A DNA stretch of 39,914 nucleotides from an uncultured Prevotella sp. GTDB taxonomy: Bacteria > Bacteroidota > Bacteroidia > Bacteroidales > Bacteroidaceae. Made by a program: the position numbers and the translations under genes. The DNA is taken from contig CAMCBZ010000025.1 of NCBI GenBank assembly GCA_945873145.1, positions 1-39,914 on the forward strand. Direction: 5' to 3'. Below, one piece after another: positions 33,511 to 39,914 of the stretch; the stretch's first letter is position 1, and every line of letters starts with the position of its first letter. Under the pieces are notes generated by a model, which had not been told where the DNA came from, made no database searches, and saw nothing but the letters and a program-made list of their open reading frames with translations.

Positions 33511-36500
33511 TTAGAGACCTAATCTTAAGGTCAGCGTGAACTGCTTCGGTGTCGGGGCAGCCACACCACCGGTGTTGAAGAACTCAGGATCCTGTCCGTT
33601 GAGTTTCTTATCGGCGTAAATAAGGAAGAGGTTGGTGGCCTGCAGCTTCAGCGAGAGACTGTTCAGTCCCACATGAGCGATGAGCTGCTTGGGGAAGTTG
33701 TAGCCCAGTGACATTTCCTTCATGCGGATGAAATCGCCCTTGGCAATGCGCTCGGAAGAGTAGTTGTAGCTGTTGTAAGCTACAGAGAGCTCACTGTCGT
33801 TTTTGTTCTGGCGGCGGCTGGCGATGACAGGGATGGTGGTCACCTTCTCGTCGCCGGCATGGGTCCAGCGGTTGCGGAACTCCTTCGGTGTGGAGGTCAG
33901 GTCATCGTACTCATTGCTGAAGACAGGGTCAAGACGCACCTTGTTGCCGAAGCTATAGGTGATGAAGACGTTGAGCTCCCAGTTCTTGTAGCGGAACACG
34001 TTGCCCAAAGACCCAGTCGTCGTCGGCTCGGCGGGACCCTCATATTTCAAGAACTTCAGCTTTTCGGGATCACGCTCCTGCAAGTAAATGCCGGAGGTGG
34101 TGACGTTGCCGTCCTCATCATAGAACGTAGGCAGACCCTCACGGTTCAATCCGGCGAAGGGAATGCTGAAGATAGAGTTGACGGGATAGCCGACCATACT
34201 GTAACCAGTACCCTGTACGAGGTCGATGATGCGGGCCTGAGAGAAGAGGCTGGTAATCTCGTTGTGGGTCCAGGAGTAGATGAAGTTGGTCTCCCAACTG
34301 AAATCCTTGGACTTGATGTTGGTCGTGCTCAGCGAGACTTCAATACCATTTGATTTCATGGCAGCGACATTGGCAAGATTCCATGGACCATAGAGCGGAC
34401 TGTTGACATAGCCGATAAGATCCTTGTTGCGACGCCAGTAGAAGTCGGTGGTAAGATTGATGCGGTTGTTGAGGAAACCGAAGTCAAAGCCAAGGTTGAA
34501 CTCACGCTTCTTCTCATAGGTCAGGTCGCTGTTGCCAATCTCCTCGGCATAGCCCTTCTCCTGTATGGTTGTGAACGGACGCCATGGCACTGTTGCCGTG
34601 AAGACAGGCAGAGAGTTGGTCACAGGAGGACGGTCGCCGGTGAGCGAGTAGCTCAGACGGAGCGTAGCGTGGGTGAGCGCATTCTTGAAGACATTGCTGA
34701 ACCAGCTCTCCTCGTGGGCATTCCATGCACCGGAAACGTTGTAGGTAGGCAACCAGCGGGCTGAAGTAGCCTTGCCTAAGTAGTTGGTACCTTCGTAGCG
34801 GAAGGTGCCGGTGACCTGATAGCGGCCCTTATAAGAATAGGTGCCGGTGCCGAAATAGGCCACGCTACGGATATGGCTGTTCGACATGGTGTAGTAGTCA
34901 GTACCCTGCTCCTGCCACTTCTTGAAGGCCATGTAGTTGAAGAAGGGAATCTCACCATCGCTGAACTGCATGCCCCAGCCGCGGAACCAGGTCTGCTTGC
35001 GGTCTACGCAGTTGGTCTCCATACCGGCATAGAGGTTGACGATATGCGAGTCGTTGAAGACATCGTTGTAGGATGCTGATAAGCGGGTGTCCCAACCAAA
35101 GAAGCTGTTGTCGGTGCGGTCATAGATACCGCCGTTCTCCAGGATGCTGACAGGCAGCGCGAACTGGTTGTCGGGATCGGTGTAGAGGTATGGGTTGTTG
35201 TCACGGATGGTCGTGGTGCCCATAGCACGATAAGCCAGAGCCTGATTGGAGTTGTCCTTGACATTGTGCTCCATGGCCGACGAGGCACTCTTGATGGCAG
35301 CTAAGGCTGTCAGCTTCACCTTGTCGATGGGCTTGTAGTCGATGCTGGCCTGCACGCGGATGTCGTGGACATTGAGGTCCATGTAGTTGTTGGCCAGCTC
35401 GTTGAAGATGTTGAACTTGGCATAGTTGCGCGTATAGTACTCGTTGGGATCGAGGGTACGCGAGGTGTTCAACGCATAAGAGTAAGGGTTGATGTCGAAG
35501 TCACGGCTCACTCCACCGCTGACGGGATCGATGCTGCGGCTGAGCGATCCTGGTGCCTTCTGCTTACGATAGGAGGCGTTGCCGATGAGGTTGACATCAA
35601 CGTGCTTGCTCAGATTGTAAGTCGTATTAATGTTGGCAGTATAGCGCTGTACTTTGCTGGCCTTATACCATCCCGGGTCGAACATGGCCGAGAGTGACGC
35701 ATAATACTGTCCCTTGTCCGTACCACCGGAGACACTCACACTGTGGTTGTGCATGATGGCGGTAGAGAAGAGCTCGTCAAACCAGTTGGTGTTGCGATAT
35801 TCAGCAGCACGCAGGTAGGCATTCTTAGCAGCCTCGGTATTCTCCAGCCCGAACTGTCCCTTGGTGGCATCGTACTCAGAGAGCAGCTGGTACATACGAC
35901 CGTAGACACCGCTGTTCATGGCATTGGCTGTCTCGGCGTAGTTGAGGTAGCCTTTCTGCTGCAGTTCCTGGTAGACGCCCATCTGGTCTTGAGAGTTCAT
36001 GATGTTGAAGTTGCTGTAGTTTGGCTTCAGACGCATGGTGTACTCACCCGTGTAGCTGATATGGCTCTGTCCTGCCTTACCTTTCTTCGTGGTCACGACA
36101 ATCACACCAGCCATAGCGCGCGCACCGTAGATAGATGTTGCGGAACCGTCCTTCAGAATCTGGAAGCTCTCGATATCGTCGGCGTTGAGTCCGGCAATAG
36201 CAGAGGAAATCAAAGTCTTGGCGTCGCCCGATGACAGCGAGCTGGCGTCGACATCGGCAATGTCCTCCATGATGACACCATCGACGACCCACAGCGGCTT
36301 CGAGCTACCAAAAATAGAAGTAGCACCACGTACGCGGATCTTCGGTGCCGTACCGAAGGTGCCACTGACGTTCTGCACGCTCACACCAGCGGCACGGCCT
36401 TCGAGCGAGCGGCTGATGTCGGCCACACCGTCGAGCTTAGCCTTGGAGGCGTCGATCTTTGTTGCGGCACCGGAGAACAGGCGCTTGTCCTGCGTGGTCA

Positions 36501-36822
36501 GACCGGTGACCACGACTTCGCCCAAAGTACGGTCATCAGACTGCAATGTTACTTTCATGTTGGGTTTGGCAACAACTGTCTGGCTTTTCATGCCGATATA
36601 GCTGATCACCAGTTTCTTGCCGGCAGGCACAGAAAGCGAAAAATGTCCGTCGGTGTCTGTGACTGTTCCGACTTTACTTCCCCCGTCTACCATGACAGAG
36701 GCACCGATGATCGGCTCACCGTCTTCCTGCGATATGACTGTGCCCGAAATCGTCGTTTGGGCTAACGCCATACCAACAAAGAGGAACAGACAGGCAAGGA
36801 TCATACTTAACCTTTTCTTCAT
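33511..36822 (-). CDS. SusC/RagA-family TonB-dependent outer-membrane transporter
   Basis: The 1103-residue outer-membrane channel has a signal peptide 1-22 (ending MALAQ), a carboxypeptidase-like regulatory domain ~24-95 (ISGTVISQEDGEPIIGASVMV), a TonB-box region LGEVVVTGL (~100-108), and a plug ~112-250 with the SusC hallmarks VRGATSIFGSSKPLWVVDGV and ILKDGSATSIYGARAMAGVI. The 22-strand barrel follows and ends in FTLTLRLGL. It is the first gene of the operon susC-susD-metallopeptidase-DUF4302-BACON. A consensus promoter lies far upstream (37046-37077), leaving a leader of about 215 nt. No sigma/anti-sigma pair or hybrid two-component regulator is adjacent, so control is not evident. Confidence 0.94.
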   Translation of the reverse strand: MKKRLSMILACLFLFVGMALAQTTISGTVISQEDGEPIIGASVMVDGGSKVGTVTDTDGHFSLSVPAGKKLVISYIGMKSQTVVAKPNMKVTLQSDDRTLGEVVVTGLTTQDKRLFSGAATKIDASKAKLDGVADISRSLEGRAAGVSVQNVSGTFGTAPKIRVRGATSIFGSSKPLWVVDGVIMEDIADVDASSLSSGDAKTLISSAIAGLNADDIESFQILKDGSATSIYGARAMAGVIVVTTKKGKAGQSHISYTGEYTMRLKPNYSNFNIMNSQDQMGVYQELQQKGYLNYAETANAMNSGVYGRMYQLLSEYDATKGQFGLENTEAAKNAYLRAAEYRNTNWFDELFSTAIMHNHSVSVSGGTDKGQYYASLSAMFDPGWYKASKVQRYTANINTTYNLSKHVDVNLIGNASYRKQKAPGSLSRSIDPVSGGVSRDFDINPYSYALNTSRTLDPNEYYTRNYAKFNIFNELANNYMDLNVHDIRVQASIDYKPIDKVKLTALAAIKSASSAMEHNVKDNSNQALAYRAMGTTTIRDNNPYLYTDPDNQFALPVSILENGGIYDRTDNSFFGWDTRLSASYNDVFNDSHIVNLYAGMETNCVDRKQTWFRGWGMQFSDGEIPFFNYMAFKKWQEQGTDYYTMSNSHIRSVAYFGTGTYSYKGRYQVTGTFRYEGTNYLGKATSARWLPTYNVSGAWNAHEESWFSNVFKNALTHATLRLSYSLTGDRPPVTNSLPVFTATVPWRPFTTIQEKGYAEEIGNSDLTYEKKREFNLGFDFGFLNNRINLTTDFYWRRNKDLIGYVNSPLYGPWNLANVAAMKSNGIEVSLSTTNIKSKDFSWETNFIYSWTHNEITSLFSQARIIDLVQGTGYSMVGYPVNSIFSIPFAGLNREGLPTFYDEDGNVTTSGIYLQERDPEKLKFLKYEGPAEPTTTGSLGNVFRYKNWELNVFITYSFGNKVRLDPVFSNEYDDLTSTPKEFRNRWTHAGDEKVTTIPVIASRRQNKNDSELSVAYNSYNYSSERIAKGDFIRMKEMSLGYNFPKQLIAHVGLNSLSLKLQATNLFLIYADKKLNGQDPEFFNTGGVAAPTPKQFTLTLRLGL

Positions 36823-37171
36823 AGACTCTCTTTGATTTTAAATAAAATGTTAATTGTGTTCTTATTATTACTTCGTCCAAATACTAATTCTCTCCATTAT
36901 TGCGTAGTTAAATCATCAGAATATCACATCCTGCAACACCGCTATCATGGGCTATAGAGTCCTTTCATTCCAAAAATGATATGGTACTTCCTGTCAAACT
37001 CACAAATAAGCGGGCAATCTTTTTACGCATTTTAAAATACGATTGCAAAGTTATATCAAAATATGTAAACTCCCAAACTTTCGCTATAAAATCTAAGAAA
37101 AAAGCCTAATAACCTATCACTTCATATCTAAATCAAGTCAATAAATCATCTTTATTTACATCGCAACGCTA
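36823..37171. other. 349-bp region holding the SusC leader and promoter
   Basis: No gene is supported. It is AT-rich and contains the predicted promoter (37046-37077) and a ~215-nt untranslated leader of susC. I see no clear hairpin or riboswitch core in it. The right end is the 3' flank of the AgcS-type gene. Confidence 0.55.
37046..37077 (-). promoter_or_regulatory. Promoter of the SusCD-peptidase operon
   Basis: On the minus strand TTTG (37077-37074), an exact 20-bp spacer and TAACTTTG (37053-37046) match the Bacteroidota consensus. Transcription would start near 37039. Confidence 0.65.
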
Positions 37172-38590
37172 TTACCACGCACTAAGTTCATCGGCTATCT
37201 CGGGCATCTGGCTCTTATGGAATGTGGGACTCTTGATGCCTGCGCGCTTCTGCCGGATATAGTCTTTCAACAGGAAAACGGCGTGCGGATGGAGCTTGAC
37301 GATGGCAAAAAGGTTGCACAGCGTGATGCAGCCCATGAACAGGTCACCGAGGTTCCACACCAGGTCGAGACTGGCCAAAGCGCCGAAGAGCACCATAACG
37401 ATGCCGTTCATCACCCGCACGAAGGTCAGCCAACGGCGGTCGGCGGTGAGAAACTTCACGTTCATCTCGCCATAGGTATAGTTGCCAATGATCGACGAGA
37501 AAGCAAACATGAAGATGGCTACGGCAACAAACGTGGGCCCGACAGAGCCTATCTCATGCTGCAAGGCGGTCTGTGTGAGCTGAATGCCATTGAGGCTGTT
37601 GTCGGTGTATACACCACTGAGCAGAATGATGAAGGCAGTACAACTGCAAATGAGCAGGGTGTCGGTGAAGACACTGAGTGCCTGTACCAGTCCTTGCTTG
37701 ACGGGATGGCTGACATCGGCGATGCTGGCCGCGCAGGCCGCGGAGCCTTCACCGGCCTCGTTGGAGAACAGTCCGCGCTTGATACCCGTCATCATCATGG
37801 CGCCAAAAGTGCCACCGGTGAACTGCCGGAAGCCGAAGGCATTCTCAATAATGAGCGCAAACATGCGGGGCACAAGCTGAATGTTTACGGCGAGGATGAC
37901 CAGCGCCAAGAGGATATAGAGCACAGCCATCACTGGCACAAAGATGCTGCTGACCTTTGCGATGCGGTTGATACCGCCAAAGACGCAGGCCGTGGAGAGC
38001 ACCACAAGGATGAGTCCCATCACCCAGGGCTGCACGCCAAAGGCTCCCTGCATGGCACCGCAGATGGTGTTGCTTTGTATGGAGATGTAGGCCATGCAAA
38101 AGGTGATGGTGATCAGCACGGCATAGAGACGTGCCATCCAACGTTTGTGCAAGCCAAACATCATGTAGTAGGCGGGGCCGCCGATATAGCTCCCCTCGGT
38201 CTTGCGCTTATAGAGTTGGGCCAGCGTAGACTCCACGAAGGCGGTAGCCGAACCAAGCAGGGCGATGATCCACATCCAAAAGATAGCACCCGGTCCGCCC
38301 ACAGCAATGGCAGTGGCCACACCGGCAAGGTTGCCGGTACCCACACGTGAGGCTATGGAGACGGCGAAAGCCTCGAACGACGAGACATGTTTCTCATGGG
38401 TCTTCTTCGTGGAGTCGCCCAACAGACGTATCATCTCACCGACCATGCGGAACTGCACACCACGCGTCTTGACCGTGAACAGCACGGCGCAAACGATAAG
38501 GACAGCTACAAGAATGTAGGTCCACAACACATTATTTATATTAGTGATCGCGGTGTTGAGCCACCCGTCGGCTGAAAACATCTCTGTCAT
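37172..38590 (-). CDS. Alanine/glycine:cation symporter (AgcS family)
   Basis: I take the ATG at 38590 (MTEMFSADGWLN), giving 472 residues. A longer frame starting with TTG at 38632 would begin inside the TATCTTTG -7 box, so it is rejected. The inner-membrane protein has about ten hydrophobic helices and the AgcS signatures SIASRVGTGNLAGVATAI, GGPGAIFWMWIIALLG and GIKRGLFSNEAGEGSAACAAS. Members import alanine or glycine with Na+ or H+. It is transcribed alone on the same strand as the ABC transporter genes, which end 105 bp upstream. It fits the amino-acid and peptide theme of the right end of the window. Confidence 0.9.
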   Translation of the reverse strand: MTEMFSADGWLNTAITNINNVLWTYILVAVLIVCAVLFTVKTRGVQFRMVGEMIRLLGDSTKKTHEKHVSSFEAFAVSIASRVGTGNLAGVATAIAVGGPGAIFWMWIIALLGSATAFVESTLAQLYKRKTEGSYIGGPAYYMMFGLHKRWMARLYAVLITITFCMAYISIQSNTICGAMQGAFGVQPWVMGLILVVLSTACVFGGINRIAKVSSIFVPVMAVLYILLALVILAVNIQLVPRMFALIIENAFGFRQFTGGTFGAMMMTGIKRGLFSNEAGEGSAACAASIADVSHPVKQGLVQALSVFTDTLLICSCTAFIILLSGVYTDNSLNGIQLTQTALQHEIGSVGPTFVAVAIFMFAFSSIIGNYTYGEMNVKFLTADRRWLTFVRVMNGIVMVLFGALASLDLVWNLGDLFMGCITLCNLFAIVKLHPHAVFLLKDYIRQKRAGIKSPTFHKSQMPEIADELSAW

Positions 38591-38629
38591 CTCTCTTTGC
38601 TTATGAAGGTTTATCTCCCAATTACGTGA

Positions 38630-38637
38630 CAAAGATA
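38630..38637 (-). promoter_or_regulatory. Predicted -7 box of the AgcS-type symporter gene
   Basis: The minus strand reads TATCTTTG (TAnnTTTG), 39 bp before the ATG at 38590. A TTTG occurs 23 bp further upstream, a slightly long spacing. Confidence 0.55.
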
Positions 38638-38695
38638 CAAAATAATTTTGTTGTTTGACTCAAAATGAAAAGAAAATAACGGCAATGGCAGAAAT

Positions 38696-39427
38696 CTATC
38701 TTTTGAGGAAGCTCCTGAGCCTTTCTGACCGTGGATGGCTGAAGATGTCCTCAGGCTTGCCCTCTTCCTCGATGACGCCACCATTGAAGAAGAGCACACG
38801 CGAGGCCACGTCGCGGGCAAAGCTCATCTCGTGAGTGACCACCACCATCGTCATGCCACTGTGAGCCAAGTCACGCATGATCTGCAACACTTCGCCCACC
38901 ATTTCCGGGTCGAGGGCAGAGGTAGGCTCGTCGAACAGCATCACGTCGGGATTCATCGCCAACGCCCGCGCGATAGCGACACGTTGCCGCTGTCCTCCCG
39001 AGAGGCTGTCGGGCCAGGCATCAGCCTTATCAGCAAGTCCCACACGCTGGAGCAGGCGGTCAGCAGTAGCGGAGGCTTCCTGCCGGGACAGCTTTCCCAA
39101 TGTCACGGGAGCCAGCATGATGTTGCGACGAATGGTCATGTTGGGAAAGAGGTCGAACTGCTGAAACACCATGCCGATACGTTCCCGCATCTTGTTGATG
39201 TTGATTTCGGGCGACGTGATGTCAGTGCCCTCAAAAAGAATGTGGCCAGAGGTGGGGCGCTCCAGCAGGTTGAGACTGCGGAGAAAGGTGGACTTGCCAC
39301 AACCCGAAGGGCCAATGATGGCGACGACCTCGCCCTCGCGGATGGTGGTGCTGATGTCGCGAAGCACTACATGGTCGCCGAAGGCCTTGCAGAGATGGTC
39401 GATGGTGATGAGCGTCTTATCTTTCAT
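38696..39427 (-). CDS. glnQ: Polar amino-acid ABC transporter, ATP-binding protein
   Basis: Starting at the ATG at 39427 ([12 protein letters not shown]) the protein has 243 residues, the normal length. Walker A is GPSGCGKST (39-47), the Q-loop is in [13 protein letters not shown], the signature is [15 protein letters not shown], Walker B is [12 protein letters not shown], and the H-loop is in VVTHEMSFA. The LFPNMT and [12 protein letters not shown] segments place it in the polar amino-acid uptake group (GlnQ/HisP-like). It overlaps the permease gene by 11 bp, so the two are translationally coupled. The gene symbol is a family label; the amino acid transported is unknown. Confidence 0.9.
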   Translation of the reverse strand: MKDKTLITIDHLCKAFGDHVVLRDISTTIREGEVVAIIGPSGCGKSTFLRSLNLLERPTSGHILFEGTDITSPEININKMRERIGMVFQQFDLFPNMTIRRNIMLAPVTLGKLSRQEASATADRLLQRVGLADKADAWPDSLSGGQRQRVAIARALAMNPDVMLFDEPTSALDPEMVGEVLQIMRDLAHSGMTMVVVTHEMSFARDVASRVLFFNGGVIEEEGKPEDIFSHPRSERLRSFLKR

Positions 39428-39914
39428 TTTTACGAAGTTTCTTTTCCAGCACACCCACTGCCGATGACAGGCTGAGCACGATGGCAAGGTAGATGATGGC
39501 CACCACGCCCAAAGGCAGGATGGCATCGTAAGTGATGCTGCGGATGATGTCGCTGCCCTTGGTGAGGTCTACCAGGCCGATATAACCGCTGATGGACGTT
39601 TCCTTGAGCAGGGTGATGAGCTCGTTGCCGATGGCGGGCAGCACGTTCTTGAAGGCTTGTGGCAGGATGATCAGCCGCAGGGTCTGGCTATAGCTCAGTC
39701 CCAACGAGCGTCCGGCCTCGCTCTGTCCTCGGTCGATGGACATGATGCCGCTGCGCACAACCTCGGCGAGATAGGCTGAGGAGTTGATGCCAAAGGCCAC
39801 GATGGCTACGAGTACTTTGCTTACGTCGGCAGCTGCAAAGATGACATAATATATAATAAGGAGTTGCACCATCGTCGGCGTGCCGCGGATGATGACGAGA
39901 TAGAGCTTGCACAG
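39417..39914 (-). CDS. Polar amino-acid ABC transporter permease (runs off window end)
   Basis: The frame is open to the window edge. The visible 165 residues are the C-terminal part of a GlnP/HisM-like permease. It includes [14 protein letters not shown], a family-typical segment, and the EAA loop that contacts the ATPase ([21 protein letters not shown]). Three or four membrane helices are visible. The N-terminus lies outside, so a fused substrate-binding domain, common in Bacteroidota relatives, cannot be judged. The stop codon lies inside the start of the ATP-binding protein gene. Confidence 0.9.
   Translation of the reverse strand: MCKLYLVIIRGTPTMVQLLIIYYVIFAAADVSKVLVAIVAFGINSSAYLAEVVRSGIMSIDRGQSEAGRSLGLSYSQTLRLIILPQAFKNVLPAIGNELITLLKETSISGYIGLVDLTKGSDIIRSITYDAILPLGVVAIIYLAIVLSLSSAVGVLEKKLRKNER

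Noticed and set aside
36823..37045. Riboswitch in the susC leader
   Set aside because: I could not find a conserved core or convincing set of stems for any riboswitch class I know.
38591..38632. TTG start giving 14 extra residues on the AgcS-type symporter
   Set aside because: The TTG lies inside the TATCTTTG -7 box, so it would not be transcribed. The ATG at 38590 is used.

Overview
The window looks like chromosomal DNA from a member of the Bacteroidales, most likely a Prevotella/Segatella-type organism. The grounds are a SusC/SusD pair with lipoproteins, a BspA-like leucine-rich-repeat protein, a TonB receptor remnant, fused korA plus korB, Bacteroidota promoters of the form TTTG-N20-TAnnTTTG, and recurring C-terminal tails of the 'LxGRxx...GIxIxxGRKVVI' kind. 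The species cannot be fixed from the sequence. No rRNA, tRNA, insertion sequence or CRISPR array was seen.

Layout. (1) 1-3.3 kb is an AT-richer accessory patch: the 3' part of a BspA-like gene, a 67-residue acidic peptide gene, and a DUF1016/YhcG nuclease remnant that starts inside two covarying palindromes. (2) 3.4-12.96 kb is metabolic: aspartate ammonia-lyase, a bacterioferritin-related protein, a CDF metal exporter coupled to an orphan response regulator, then a minus-strand operon dcuB - periplasmic asparaginase - porin, with a divergent AraC regulator. These enzymes form a route asparagine -> aspartate -> fumarate, with C4-dicarboxylate exchange feeding anaerobic fumarate respiration. 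(3) 13.1-14.5 kb is a YitT-family membrane protein behind two tandem, translationally coupled, Cys-rich mini-proteins. (4) 14.7-16.2 kb is a decayed region made of pieces of two TonB-dependent receptors. (5) 16.4-20.1 kb is a 1220-residue secreted GH5-GH43 fusion. (6) 20.6-25.7 kb holds a TGS-type nucleoside kinase, an intergenic element with alternative hairpins, and 2-oxoacid:ferredoxin oxidoreductase korAB. (7) 25.9-37.1 kb holds a secreted M6 metalloprotease facing a five-gene operon SusC-SusD-zinc metallopeptidase-DUF4302 lipoprotein-BACON lipoprotein. This operon has peptidases rather than glycosidases, so peptide uptake is a reasonable guess. (8) 37.2-39.9 kb holds an AgcS-type Na+/amino-acid symporter and a polar amino-acid ABC transporter that runs off the window.

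The most unusual signals are non-coding. They are a YTTAAG array at exact 11-bp steps upstream of the ferritin-like gene, nine CACAGAT units in three alternating triplets at about 10-bp steps after the response regulator, two palindromes that differ by compensatory changes, and an arm that can pair with either of two downstream arms after the nucleoside kinase. The best protein-level unknown is the pair of Cys-rich mini-proteins next to YitT. All calls come from reading the sequence; no database search was possible.
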